From G963662675 sp963662675 (GTDB lineage Bacteria > Bacteroidota > Bacteroidia > Bacteroidales > Prolixibacteraceae): a stretch of DNA of 64,000 nucleotides. This document shows positions 9,333 to 18,122 of this stretch, one piece after another. The translations under genes were made by a program, and so were the position numbers. The stretch spans positions 558,001-622,000 of the forward strand of contig CAXXHP010000001.1 of NCBI GenBank assembly GCA_963662675.2, in the 5' to 3' direction. A model generated the notes under the pieces. It was not told the origin of the DNA. It saw only the letters and a program-made list of their open reading frames with translations, and made no database searches. Positions within the stretch are counted from its first letter, which is position 1. The number at the start of each line of letters is the position of its first letter.

Positions 9333-10775
9333 TTATAAACTTTTAATTTCGCTCACCAGTTTCTGAAGGGTGTCTTTCGCATTACCAAATAGCAGGCGTG
9401 TTTTTGGATCGAAGAAAAGTTCATTTTCAATGCCGGCATAACCTTTACCTCGACCACGCTTCATCACAATGATGTTTTTGGCCTCAAAAGCTTTAATGAT
9501 TGGCATCCCTGCAATCGGACTTCCCGGATCAGTAATGGCAGCCGGATTAACCACATCGTTAGCGCCAATGACAACAACAACATCAGTATTGGGCATGTCT
9601 GGGTTAATGGATTCCATTTCAATCAATTGCTCGTAAGGTACATCTGCTTCAGCCAAAAGAACGTTCATATGCCCGGGCATACGGCCTGCAACGGGGTGAA
9701 TGGCATATCTGACGTTAATCCCTTTGCTGCTGAGAATTATGTCAAGCTCGTGGCAAACGTGTTGTGCCTGAGCTACGGCTAATCCGTATCCGGGAACTAT
9801 AACAACACTCTTTGAATAGCTCAAAAGTATGGAAGCATCGCTGAGGGTCATTTCTTTCATCTCCCCTTGTTCGCCGCCGACAGTTGTGCTACTACTGCCC
9901 CCAAATGCTCCGATAATCACATTTAATAGCGAGCGGTTCATGGCTTTGCACATTAATACGGTCAGAATAGTTCCAGCAGCTCCAACGAGTATTCCTCCAA
10001 GAATCATTGCCTGATTATTGTAGATGAATCCGGCCATTGCGGCAGCAATTCCTGTAAAGCTGTTGAGTAGGGAAATAACGACTGGCATATCTGCTCCCCC
10101 AATAGGCATTACAAACATCACCCCGTAAAGTAATGAAAGTGCCATCAGTAAATATATTGCCCAAGTTAATTGGTCTGGTGTCTGTCCAGAAACCATCATA
10201 TATATTGCTAATCCAAACGTCACTATCATGAGTAGCATATTAATGTACGTCATCATGCCAGAGCGGATATCTCCAACTTTGCCATCTAGTTTTCCATAGG
10301 CGATCATGCTTCCACTAAACGCAACGGCACCGATAATCATCCCAAGTAGAGTAACCAATACCGATCCCAAATTGCCCATGTCAGCATTTGGAAATTCGAG
10401 CAGTGCTACTAACATGGATGCAGCGCCTCCTGTTGCATTGAACAGGGATACCAGCTGGGGCATAGCCGTCATCTTAATTTTTCGTGCCACAATCCATCCA
10501 ATTACGGTGCCTACACCTATTGATGCTAGTATAATAGATAGGTTTGTTAATGCAATGCCATTCCCATCTGCATTTTTATGCAGCAGCAATGTTGTAATCA
10601 TGCCCAGTAGCATTCCAGTGCCTGCGAAAAAATTTCCACGACGCGCTGTTTCCGGATGACTTAGTAATTTGAGTCCATAAACAAAAAGGAGAGCAGCAAT
10701 TAAATAGCTCAGCTCAAGTAATGTTTCCCCTAAAGTATAGGGTATACCGTTTAATGTTCCAATTATTTTATCCAT
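9333..10775 (-). CDS. pntB: NAD(P) transhydrogenase subunit beta
   Basis: The beta subunit of the proton-translocating transhydrogenase (NADH + NADP+ to NAD+ + NADPH driven by the proton gradient) in the inner membrane. The 480 residues comprise about nine transmembrane helices (residues 10-270) and the NADP-binding domain III (about 300-480). Domain III shows the nucleotide loop VPGYGLAVAQAQ, then PVAGRMPGHMNVLLAEADVPY, VVVIGANDVVNPAA and MKRGRGKGYAGIENELF. The length matches PntB. It is the last gene of the three-gene pnt operon, 8 bases after the alpha-2 stop. Confidence 0.97.
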   Translation of the reverse strand: MDKIIGTLNGIPYTLGETLLELSYLIAALLFVYGLKLLSHPETARRGNFFAGTGMLLGMITTLLLHKNADGNGIALTNLSIILASIGVGTVIGWIVARKIKMTAMPQLVSLFNATGGAASMLVALLEFPNADMGNLGSVLVTLLGMIIGAVAFSGSMIAYGKLDGKVGDIRSGMMTYINMLLMIVTFGLAIYMMVSGQTPDQLTWAIYLLMALSLLYGVMFVMPIGGADMPVVISLLNSFTGIAAAMAGFIYNNQAMILGGILVGAAGTILTVLMCKAMNRSLLNVIIGAFGGSSSTTVGGEQGEMKEMTLSDASILLSYSKSVVIVPGYGLAVAQAQHVCHELDIILSSKGINVRYAIHPVAGRMPGHMNVLLAEADVPYEQLIEMESINPDMPNTDVVVVIGANDVVNPAAITDPGSPIAGMPIIKAFEAKNIIVMKRGRGKGYAGIENELFFDPKTRLLFGNAKDTLQKLVSEIKSL

Positions 10776-10783
10776 TGTGCCCT

Positions 10784-11098
10784 CTATTTTTTCTTCTTTT
10801 TAAACATTTCTAACATGCGGTCAGTCACCACAAAGCCGCCCACAACATTGAGGGTGCCGAATATTACTGCCAGTATACCCAAAATGAGTTCTAACGAAAG
10901 GTGGGAAGCATCGGTGTGCCCGACCAGAATAATACCGCCAATAATAATAACCCCTGATATGGCATTTGCTCCAGACATGAGGGGTGTGTGTAACACAGAG
11001 GGGACGTGTGAGATTACTTCAATGCCCAGAAAAACGGAGAGGGCAATGATAAAAATAGCTTCTTTGTAAGTAAAGAAAAACTGAAGTATTTGTTCCAT
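10784..11098 (-). CDS. pntA2: NAD(P) transhydrogenase alpha chain, membrane part (alpha-2)
   Basis: A 104-residue membrane subunit corresponding to the C-terminal transmembrane part of fused PntA. Three to four helices are visible, with the conserved segment HVPSVLHTPLMSGANAISG and the end FVVTDRMLEMFKKKKK. In this phylum PntA is normally split into a soluble NAD-binding chain and this small membrane chain. It starts 2 bases after the alpha-1 stop, so the two are almost certainly translated together. Confidence 0.93.
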   Translation of the reverse strand: MEQILQFFFTYKEAIFIIALSVFLGIEVISHVPSVLHTPLMSGANAISGVIIIGGIILVGHTDASHLSLELILGILAVIFGTLNVVGGFVVTDRMLEMFKKKKK

Positions 11099-11100
11099 GA

Positions 11101-12225
11101 TTAATTGATTACGGATTTAACGCGTTCATTGTAAATTTCGCCTTTATGAGTGATGCAGGTGCCTTTCACTATTTCGTCATCAAAATTGAGTTTAAGGCTG
11201 CCATCTTGGGAAATCAGTAATTCCAGAAAATTGCTCACGTTCTTGCCAAACATTTTGCTGGCATCTTTAGGCATTTGAGCTGGATAGTTAGATTGTCCGA
11301 TTATTGTGACCCCTTGTTTTATGACCGTTTTGTTGTCTTCAGATAATTCGCAATTACCACCGGTTGACGAAGCAAGGTCGATAATAACAGAGCCTGGTTG
11401 CATGCTGGCTACAACTTCTTTTGATATTAATAGAGGAGCTTTCCTTCCCGGAATCTGAGCCGTACAAATAACCACGTTGGCTTTGGCCGCATGTTGGTTA
11501 ATAGCTTCCTGCTGTTTCGTCTTATACTCTTCGGTTTGTTCAACGGCATAACCACCAGCAGCTGCGTCTTCTTTTGCGCCTTCAACTTCGACAAATCGTG
11601 CACCTAAGCTCATTACTTCTTCTTTTACTGCCGAGCGTACATCAAATACTTCGACCTGTGAACCTAGCTTTCTGGCTATTGCAATGGATTGTAATCCTGC
11701 TACTCCTGCTCCTAGTATAAGTACATTGGCCGGACGTATTGTTCCGGCTGCTGACATAAACATTGGGAAAAAGGATGGTAAGTGATTGGCTGCGTCTAAT
11801 ACCGCTTTATAGCCTGCAATGGTTGCCATTGACGAAAGCACATCCATTGCTTGTGCTCGCGTGGTTCTAGGGATAGAGTCCATGCTGAAGCTTGTAATAC
11901 CGGACGTCAAGAGGGTTTTTACAAGATCTTTATGCCAAAGTGGCTTGTATTCGCTTAGCCAAATTTGATCAGGTTTTAACTGGCTGATCATTTCTGGGGT
12001 AGGTTCAGATATCTGAACCAAAAGATTGGCTTTTTCAAATAACTCTTGGCGTGATACAACCTTGGCGCCGGCTTCAATATATGCTGTGTCATCTGCAAAT
12101 GCTCCTGACCCGGCCTCAGTTTCAACCATGATTTCAGCATTTAGGGATGTCAGATGTTTCACATTTTCCGGCAAGAGTGCAACCCGTTTTTCCGGCATGG
12201 CATCTTTCAGAAGTCCAATAATCAT
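11101..12225 (-). CDS. pntA1: NAD(P) transhydrogenase alpha chain, NAD-binding part (alpha-1)
   Basis: The soluble NAD(H)-binding domain I of transhydrogenase, related to alanine dehydrogenase. The 374 residues open with MIIGLLKDAMPEKRVALLPE and carry the Rossmann loop VLILGAGVAGLQSIAIARKLG followed by the acidic strand end VEVFDVR. TAQIPGRKAPLLI and IDLASSTGGNCE are the conserved domain I segments. It is the first gene of the pnt operon. No promoter of the consensus form was found in the upstream 288 bases. Confidence 0.96.
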   Translation of the reverse strand: MIIGLLKDAMPEKRVALLPENVKHLTSLNAEIMVETEAGSGAFADDTAYIEAGAKVVSRQELFEKANLLVQISEPTPEMISQLKPDQIWLSEYKPLWHKDLVKTLLTSGITSFSMDSIPRTTRAQAMDVLSSMATIAGYKAVLDAANHLPSFFPMFMSAAGTIRPANVLILGAGVAGLQSIAIARKLGSQVEVFDVRSAVKEEVMSLGARFVEVEGAKEDAAAGGYAVEQTEEYKTKQQEAINQHAAKANVVICTAQIPGRKAPLLISKEVVASMQPGSVIIDLASSTGGNCELSEDNKTVIKQGVTIIGQSNYPAQMPKDASKMFGKNVSNFLELLISQDGSLKLNFDDEIVKGTCITHKGEIYNERVKSVIN

Positions 12226-12480
12226 AAGCGATAAGTTTTTGTTGTGTAAATTACTTCATGGATAAAAACGAATATTTTACTAAAAGGTTCTTTGCTGAAA
12301 AAAACGACACTTTTATGTGCATCATAAGATATGATTTTCAGCTCAAAGAATTACATTTTAAGTAGATATTTCTAATAATTGATATTATCCTTAATGATTT
12401 AGGCTGAGTATTGATATTGATAATTTTAAAATGTGCAAAACTATTTTCTAAAAAAAAATGGCTTTGCTCGTTGAGAAAAA

Positions 12481-12488
12481 TAACTTTG
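12481..12488 (+). promoter_or_regulatory. -7 promoter box of the DUF4494 gene
   Basis: TAACTTTG matches the Bacteroidota -7 consensus TAnnTTTG, 25 bases before the ATG. A TTTG 14 bases upstream is nearer than the usual 17-23 base gap for the -33 element, so only the -7 box is convincing. Confidence 0.55.
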
Positions 12489-12513
12489 TGGATTCAATTT
12501 AAAAATCGAAATT

Positions 12514-13071
12514 ATGCAGACTTGGTTTGAAGTCAAAGTTAAATATGTAAAGGTTGATCAGGATGGGCGTGAACGTAAAGTTAGCGAGTCTTATTTGATT
12601 GATGCAGTCTCATTTACTGACGCAGAAGCACGGACGATTGAGCAAATGCAACAAATTATTCGTGGTGAATTTCATATCGATAATATAAAAAAGTCTAATA
12701 TTATTGAAATATATCCGGCCGAAAGCGGGGAGTTTTGGTATAAAGCTAAAATTGCTATTGTAACTATCGACGAAAAAGCTGGCAAAGAGAAAAAAGTGAA
12801 CAATTACTTTTTGGTGGCTGCGGATGATTTTAAAGAAGCGTTGCAGCGTTTGGAAGAGGGACTTTCTTATATATTAGTACCTTACCATACAACTGCGATG
12901 AACTTAAGTACAATCGTAGATGTTTTCCCGTATTTCAAAGAAGAGACTCAAGAGGTATTGCCTCCTCACTTAAAAAGGATAGAGCCAGAACAACAGGAAG
13001 CTTCGCCAGAGGAGTCGCCAGTGGATGATGGTAATCTTGATGAAGAGGCTTCCCCTGATGCTGTAGACTAA
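12514..13071 (+). CDS. DUF4494 domain protein
   Basis: A 185-residue soluble protein of the DUF4494 family, largely confined to Bacteroidota, with no known function. Two similar halves are visible: MQTWFEVKVKYVKVDQDGRE at the start and FWYKAKIAIVTIDEKAGKEK at about residue 70, each followed by a YLID/FLVA strand and a helix (SFTDAEARTIEQM; DDFKEALQRLEEG). This suggests an internal duplication. The conserved tail TIVDVFPYFKE precedes a disordered Pro/Glu/Asp-rich C-terminus. The gene stands alone, bounded by a -7 box and a strong terminator. Confidence 0.85.
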   Translation: MQTWFEVKVKYVKVDQDGRERKVSESYLIDAVSFTDAEARTIEQMQQIIRGEFHIDNIKKSNIIEIYPAESGEFWYKAKIAIVTIDEKAGKEKKVNNYFLVAADDFKEALQRLEEGLSYILVPYHTTAMNLSTIVDVFPYFKEETQEVLPPHLKRIEPEQQEASPEESPVDDGNLDEEASPDAVD

Positions 13072-13086
13072 GGATAACAGCTTAAA

Positions 13087-13128
13087 ATAAAATCCCTGCT
13101 TGATTTGACGGTCGAGCAGGGATTTTAT
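13087..13128. terminator. Bidirectional terminator between convergent genes
   Basis: TAAAATCCCTGCT and AGCAGGGATTTTA form a 16-base stem with one G-T pair around an 8-base loop, with T-rich ends on both strands. It serves the DUF4494 gene and probably the convergent unknown gene ending at 13173. Confidence 0.88.
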
Positions 13129-13172
13129 TATAGGGGCAAGAAGATAGCCTAAGTCTAAAGTTTCCCCTTTTT

Positions 13173-13886
13173 CTACTTGTTGTATATTGTTTCTGGGATT
13201 GAACGCTTTAAGCTAAGCATTACTCTAAAGAAACAGAACATGTCCCTTTTTATAGGATCAAACATGTAATAGGCACTTGCAATACGACAAATATCTTTTA
13301 TTTCTGAAAAAATCTCATTGATCTTGCGTTTCCCTTCAATGCTTAAATATTTTGATTCATTTATCAAATCGAAGCAAGACTTGAATTCCAACATTTCTTG
13401 ATGATAACTCATCACTTTGTCAATCATGGCAATAGGAATGGTTTTACTAATCAGCTTTTCCCTGATTGCAGGAGTCATATTTAAATGAAACCTTTCAGCC
13501 AGATAATACAAACTGTGGTAATCTCCATTTTTTGCATCACTGAACAGGTCATTGTATCCCAGTTCTTCAAAAAACAGTTTTTGGAATTTTGGATCATCTT
13601 TAAATTCAACTTTAACTAAGGCTCTGAAAAGTGTGATGTCTTTTAATGAAGAGATCATGAGATCGTGTACGTAATTTTGCTTTTCTGTATGTAGGCAATA
13701 CGTCTCACTAGGTAAGTAATCTTTTTTTGCAGATTTAATCCTGTCTTTAAGATCTTTTACGTATTCATGGTTCCAGTCGGTTCTAATGTGAGAAAGTTCA
13801 AAAATGTTTTCACTAAATGATTGAACAATCTTTTGGCAGGCCATTATGGTCGCGTTTGCTGTAGAACAAATTTTTTTAGTTTCCAT
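13173..13886 (-). CDS. Unknown helical protein
   Basis: A 237-residue cytosolic protein I cannot assign. It has no signal peptide or membrane segment and is predicted almost wholly helical by eye. Aromatic and charged residues are frequent (KDLKDRIKSAKKDYLP near residue 45; FFEELGYNDLFSDAKNG near 105). There are six cysteines with no metal-binding spacing. Composition and codon use look like its neighbours, which supports a real gene. It lies alone between the shared terminator and the typA terminator. Start MetGluThrLysLys at 13886 is the only suitable ATG. Confidence 0.65.
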   Translation of the reverse strand: METKKICSTANATIMACQKIVQSFSENIFELSHIRTDWNHEYVKDLKDRIKSAKKDYLPSETYCLHTEKQNYVHDLMISSLKDITLFRALVKVEFKDDPKFQKLFFEELGYNDLFSDAKNGDYHSLYYLAERFHLNMTPAIREKLISKTIPIAMIDKVMSYHQEMLEFKSCFDLINESKYLSIEGKRKINEIFSEIKDICRIASAYYMFDPIKRDMFCFFRVMLSLKRSIPETIYNK

Positions 13887-14081
13887 ATGCGCTGATTTTT
13901 AGTTTTTCAATAAGTAAACATGCAAAAGAAGTTACAAAGAATCAGCGGTATAAAAAATGCTTAAAGGCCTATAGCTCAGAATTGTGTTGTAGAATATCTC
14001 TTGTGTGGATAATAGATAGGCATCCAAAAGGAGTTTAAGAAGGAAGAGATGTTTGTTTGGGAAAGAAAAAACTATGGAAGG

Positions 14082-14117
14082 AATTTTACAGGAAAACTAT
14101 AGTTCTCCTGTAAAATT
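14082..14117 (-). terminator. Hairpin downstream of typA
   Basis: AATTTTACAGGA / TCCTGTAAAATT with an inner palindrome AACTATAGTT makes one long near-perfect stem, 10 bases past the typA stop. The following T run on the minus strand is short, so it may end transcription weakly or stabilise the mRNA end. Confidence 0.65.
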
Positions 14118-14126
14118 AGATATGTT

Positions 14127-15932
14127 TTAATAGTTAATTTTGCTACCTCTTTTTCGCTCTGCTTCTCGCAGAAGTATTTTTCGCATACGCAGCGACTTTG
14201 GAGTTACTTCAAGATATTCATCCTTGCTGATGTATTCAAGGGCTTCCTCTAAACTAAAAATGATAGGAGGAGCAAGTCTTACCTTGTCATCTGAGCCCGA
14301 AGCTCGCATATTGGTAAGCTTTTTTGATTGGGTTACATTCACCGTAATATCATCACCTCTGTTATTTTCCCCAATGACCATTCCTTCATAAACATCTTGA
14401 CCAGGGGCAATAAAGAAACGACCACGATCTTGAAGTTTATTCAAGGCATATGCGAAGGTATTTCCAGGTTCCTTTGCAATTAAAGAACCAGCCATGCGTC
14501 CATCAATAGCGCCTTTCATCGGTTGGTATTCAATAAATCGATGTGTCATTACGGCTTCACCTGCTGTGGCGGTAAGCATATTTGTACGCAAACCAATAAT
14601 ACCACGTGAAGGAATAAGAAATTCTAAATGAATACGGTCTCCTTTGCGTTCCATGTTTTGCATTTCACCTTTGCGTACAGTTGCTAATTCAACAACTTTA
14701 CCTGAATATTCATCAGGGACATCAACGTGCATTTCTTCAATAGGCTCACATTTAATGCCGCCAATCTCTTTAAACAAAACCTTGGGTTGTCCGACTTGAA
14801 TTTCATACCCTTCTCTCCTCATGGTTTCAATAAGTACTGATAAGTGTAGTACACCGCGTCCGAAAACGGTAAATGAATCAGCAGTTTCACCCTGCTCAAC
14901 ACGCAACGCAAGGTTCTTCTCCAGTTCTTTGTCCAATCTCTCCTTAAGATGTCTTGAAGTCACAAATTTTCCTTCTCTTCCAAAGAATGGAGAATCGTTA
15001 ATGGTGAAAACCATGCTCATGGTTGGTTCATCCACTGCGATTGGATCAAGTGGCTCTGGGTTTTCAAGATCACAAATAGAGTCGCCGATATCAAATCCCT
15101 CAATTCCAACTAAGGCGCAAATATCTCCGTTTTGCATAGATTCTACTTTCTGACGACCAAGTCCTGTGAAAGTATGTAATTCCTTGATCTTGCTTCTTTT
15201 TATTGAGCCATCTCTTTTTGCCAAAGCAATTTGCATGCCTTCTTTTAGCTCGCCTCGATGGATGCGTCCAATAGCAATCCGACCAACATAAGATGAATAA
15301 TCAAGAGATGTAATAAGCATTTGTGGAGTACCTGGATTTGGCTTTGGCTCAGGGATGTGTTCGATAATCGCATCCAATAGAGGTACTATGTTGTCCGTTT
15401 TGTTATTCAAGTCGGTAGTCATCCAGCCTTCTTTTGAAGAACCGTATATGGTTGGGAAATCAAGTTGTTCCTCTGTAGCATCTAAACTGAACATGAGGTC
15501 GAAAACTTGTTCGTGTACTTGTTCCGGACGACAGTTGGGTTTATCTACTTTATTTATGACAACAATGGGTTTTAATCCTAATGCCAATGCTTTTGAAAGC
15601 ACAAAACGGGTTTGTGGCATGGTTCCCTCAAAGGCATCTGCGAGAAGCAAAACACCATCGGCCATGTTTAAAACACGTTCCACTTCACCCCCAAAGTCGG
15701 CGTGACCAGGAGTGTCAATAATGTTAATTTTAACATCATTATAAGTAACAGAAACGTTTTTGGCAAGGATGGTAATCCCGCGTTCACGTTCCAGATCATT
15801 ACTGTCAAGAATCAACTCCTGCTTTTTTTCGTGATCTTTCAGGATGTTGCAATAATAAATCATTTTGTCGACCAGCGTTGTTTTGCCGTGGTCAACGTGT
15901 GCGATAATCGCAATGTTTCTAATCTTCTGCAT
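14127..15932 (-). CDS. typA: Translational GTPase TypA/BipA
   Basis: A ribosome-associated GTPase involved in 50S assembly and stress adaptation. The 601 residues match the family length. G motifs are intact: HVDHGKTT (P-loop), ERGITI (switch I), DTPGHADFGGE (G3), NKVDKP (G4). EF-G-like domains II, III and V follow, and the BipA-specific C-terminal domain includes GSLIAKEPGNTFAYALNKLQ and ENNRGDDITVNVTQ. It is a single-gene unit with its own -7 box upstream and hairpin downstream. Confidence 0.97.
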   Translation of the reverse strand: MQKIRNIAIIAHVDHGKTTLVDKMIYYCNILKDHEKKQELILDSNDLERERGITILAKNVSVTYNDVKINIIDTPGHADFGGEVERVLNMADGVLLLADAFEGTMPQTRFVLSKALALGLKPIVVINKVDKPNCRPEQVHEQVFDLMFSLDATEEQLDFPTIYGSSKEGWMTTDLNNKTDNIVPLLDAIIEHIPEPKPNPGTPQMLITSLDYSSYVGRIAIGRIHRGELKEGMQIALAKRDGSIKRSKIKELHTFTGLGRQKVESMQNGDICALVGIEGFDIGDSICDLENPEPLDPIAVDEPTMSMVFTINDSPFFGREGKFVTSRHLKERLDKELEKNLALRVEQGETADSFTVFGRGVLHLSVLIETMRREGYEIQVGQPKVLFKEIGGIKCEPIEEMHVDVPDEYSGKVVELATVRKGEMQNMERKGDRIHLEFLIPSRGIIGLRTNMLTATAGEAVMTHRFIEYQPMKGAIDGRMAGSLIAKEPGNTFAYALNKLQDRGRFFIAPGQDVYEGMVIGENNRGDDITVNVTQSKKLTNMRASGSDDKVRLAPPIIFSLEEALEYISKDEYLEVTPKSLRMRKILLREAERKRGSKINY

Positions 15933-15954
15933 ATAATCTCCAAAATTGAAGGCG

Positions 15955-15962
15955 CAAAGATA
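15955..15962 (-). promoter_or_regulatory. -7 promoter box of typA
   Basis: The minus strand reads TATCTTTG (consensus TAnnTTTG) 22 bases before the typA ATG. A TTG lies 10 bases further upstream, closer than usual, so the -33 element is unclear. Confidence 0.5.
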
Positions 15963-16171
15963 GGTTTATTTCCAATGCGTATGTTGGTTTAAATAATTAA
16001 TTGATGGTAAATTAACAGCTTAGAGCAAAACAAGCTCAATTGCGTTGAATTTCAGGACTTAAGATTCATTGTAAGAGTGCATGTGATATGGGAAAAATAG
16101 AAAGTCTCATGCCACATTTATTTTTCGTTATTTCTGTGTATTATTGTTCATTAAAAGTTGTTTAGCATATT

Positions 16172-16585
16172 ATGAATAGCATTGTAATTTCTACAGATAA
16201 GACTCGGTTGGACATTCCGATGATTCACCAATATTTGAGTGAATGTTCCTATTGGGCAAAGGGGCGTAGTTTTGAAATCGTGCAAAAGTCGATTGTTAAT
16301 TCGCTTTGTTTTGGAGCCTATGATGTGGACGGTAATCAGTTAGCTTTTGCTCGGGTAATAACAGATTATGCAGTATTTGGCTGGGTGTTGGACGTATTTG
16401 TATTGAAGAAATACCAAGGCAGAGGCTTGGGGAAGAAACTAATGGAATCGATTGTGAACCATCCGGATTTGAAAGATTTGAGACGTATTGGGCTTGGAAC
16501 GGATGATGCACATGGGCTATATCAACAATATGGTTTTACGGCTTTATCGAAGCCCGAAAATATAATGGAGCTTCTTCGGAAATGA
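16172..16585 (+). CDS. GNAT family N-acetyltransferase
   Basis: A 137-residue acetyl-CoA-dependent acetyltransferase of unknown substrate. The GNAT core is visible: LAFARVITDYAVFGWVLDVFV (beta 3-4) followed by the pyrophosphate-binding KYQGRGLGKKLMESIV, then LRRIGLGTDDAHGLYQQYGF, where the tyrosine and the LYQQYGF signature close motif B. Length is normal for a single-domain member. The gene is isolated; the IS200 remnant starts about 100 bases downstream. Confidence 0.92.
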   Translation: MNSIVISTDKTRLDIPMIHQYLSECSYWAKGRSFEIVQKSIVNSLCFGAYDVDGNQLAFARVITDYAVFGWVLDVFVLKKYQGRGLGKKLMESIVNHPDLKDLRRIGLGTDDAHGLYQQYGFTALSKPENIMELLRK

Positions 16586-16683
16586 ACAGTTGTTATACTC
16601 CATGATTGCTACGGACTGAAACGATTATTTTTACTTTAGCATGTTAAATTCGAATTTCCAGTGAAGATTTTATTATAATCTTT

Positions 16684-17082
16684 AAAACCACCTACTTCGG
16701 TGGTGTGATGTCTAAATGGCTTTCCCATGCTATTAGAATGGAAATCATGTGAGCTAATTGAAATGAATATTCAGAAAGACCACATTCATTTAATTGTCAG
16801 CATGCCACCCAAAATATCATTGTCCCAATTGCTGGGAGTCCTGAAGGGGAAAACTGCCATCAATACATTCAAAAGCTATCCTCAGTTAAAATTGAACCCG
16901 TATTAGGGGAATCATTTTTGGTCACGAGGCTACTGTGTTGATACAAAAGGACTTGATGAAGACAAAACCAAGAAATACGTCAAATGCCAAGAAGGGCAAG
17001 AACGTTTAGAAGAACAGCAAAGTCTCAACTTTGGCTCCTTATAGGGGCTTTACAAGTCCACCTTCTAAGAAGGTGGTTTTTT
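16684..17082 (+). mobile_element. Decayed IS200/IS605-type element with both end hairpins
   Basis: A left hairpin ACCACC-TACTTC-GGTGGT (16687-16704) and a right hairpin CCACCTTC-TAA-GAAGGTGG (17058-17076) bracket a defective tyrosine (Y1) transposase frame. Subterminal hairpins without terminal inverted repeats or target duplication are the hallmark of IS200/IS605 elements. The two hairpins share the CCACCT core. The element is about 400 bases against a usual 650-700, owing to a deletion between the left hairpin and the middle of tnpA. It lies in an intergenic gap and interrupts no gene. Confidence 0.82.
16730..17044 (+). pseudogene. TnpA (IS200-like, Y1 HUH transposase) remnant
   Basis: The frame reads LLEWKSCELIEMNIQKDHIH, where HIH (16781-16789) is the HUH metal motif, then LIVSMPPKISLSQLLGVLKG and KTAINTFKSYP. 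At 16904-16906 a TAG interrupts the conserved PYWGNHFW segment, where relatives carry TGG for tryptophan. The same frame continues after it as GNHFWSRGYCVDTKGLDEDK and KKYVKCQEGQ, whose Tyr (16976-16978) is the likely catalytic residue. It ends at a second TAG (17042-17044). The N-terminal third is missing. Both defects make it non-functional unless the stop is read through. Confidence 0.85.
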
Positions 17083-17217
17083 AATTGTCTGGATTCACCT
17101 TAAATCTCAAACGATGCTATCGTCAGTTTTCAGTATTACTTCATTTCCTTCGGGAACAATGTGAATGGTTTTCCAACTCCAGCGATATGAATACAGTGAT
17201 GATTAATAGGAAGATTC
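17083..17217. other. Spacer between IS remnant and lipoprotein gene
   Basis: About 135 bases with no signal I can defend. A weak frame across it and into the antisense of the lipoprotein gene has no protein-like features. Confidence 0.5.
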
Positions 17218-18060
17218 TTATTCACGGAATACACCCCATTCAGTCACATAATAACCGAATCTTTCAAATGGAGTTATTTTAGGTGCGTTCAAATTTACAA
17301 ACTCATCAGATTCAATAACTCCGTAGAATAATCGATAAATGTGATCTGGTTGATCTGAAAAGTTGAGTGATATTACCTTGTCTAGTATCTCATTTATTTG
17401 AGGATAGATGCAGTAAAACTTTGATTCCGTTAAAAGGGGAATCCAGTAGTCTGTGAAATCCATTATTTCTTGTTGTGAAAAATTATATGTGGACATATTG
17501 TCCCTAAAGAAGGATTCTAAATTATCTTTGCATACACACCATCCATTTTCATATTGAAAAATATTGGGTTGCGAACTTTCGTAAAAGAGATAGGTGTATT
17601 GATTGTCAATAACTCCTTCACTATCGACATGGACACACCATTCTTCGTTATATTCCGGATCAGATTTTATTACGTTACCACCCAAAGGAAAAGTCAGTTG
17701 CACGCATAAATTCAGATCTGTTTCTGGATAAATGTAAATATTAGGCTTAAGGACTTCTATTTCTATTGACATCCATCCCATATTCAATGTGTCCGATGAC
17801 GTTTCGTTGTAGGCAATCAATTTGGCAGAATATGGCTCTTCTGTTTCAAAGAGATGTATCGGATTATTTTCAGTCGAAGTAGCACCATCACTAAAAATCC
17901 ATAGATAGCGATCCGCATCTTCGGAGCAATTTGTGAAATAAAATAAATTGCTGTCTGGTGAATCTTTATCTGCCTCAAAACAAGCAACTGGAGCCGATAT
18001 TTCTTTCTCGCAAGATAGTATAATGCAAGTTGAAAGAATTAGAAATAGTTTAGATTTCAT
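17218..18060 (-). CDS. Lipoprotein with PKD-like domain
   Basis: A 280-residue lipoprotein: MKSKLFLILSTCIILSC ends in a lipobox with Cys17. A PKD-type Ig fold follows (about residues 25-110), marked by ADRYLWIFSDGATSTENNP, the W-x-F-x-DG signature. The rest opens with KPNIYIYPETDLNLCVQL, a segment seen in a widespread uncharacterised family (KPxIYLYP), with PEYNEEWCVHVDSEG and YTYLFYESSQP. The cell-surface location is clear from the lipobox; the role is unknown. The gene stands alone beside the IS200 remnant. The 3' end is close to, but not cut by, the element. Confidence 0.82.
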   Translation of the reverse strand: MKSKLFLILSTCIILSCEKEISAPVACFEADKDSPDSNLFYFTNCSEDADRYLWIFSDGATSTENNPIHLFETEEPYSAKLIAYNETSSDTLNMGWMSIEIEVLKPNIYIYPETDLNLCVQLTFPLGGNVIKSDPEYNEEWCVHVDSEGVIDNQYTYLFYESSQPNIFQYENGWCVCKDNLESFFRDNMSTYNFSQQEIMDFTDYWIPLLTESKFYCIYPQINEILDKVISLNFSDQPDHIYRLFYGVIESDEFVNLNAPKITPFERFGYYVTEWGVFRE

Positions 18061-18122
18061 TTTTATAAATTATATTGTTCGTGAATGATTTTTTTGAACC
18101 CTAGTCGTTTTTAAAAAGTCTT

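Noticed and set aside
10306..10659. Long plus-strand frame antisense to pntB
   Set aside because: It is a consequence of membrane-protein codon composition on the opposite strand; pntB is unambiguous.
16296..16511. Minus-strand frame inside the GNAT gene
   Set aside because: It is the shadow of a well-supported acetyltransferase gene on the plus strand.
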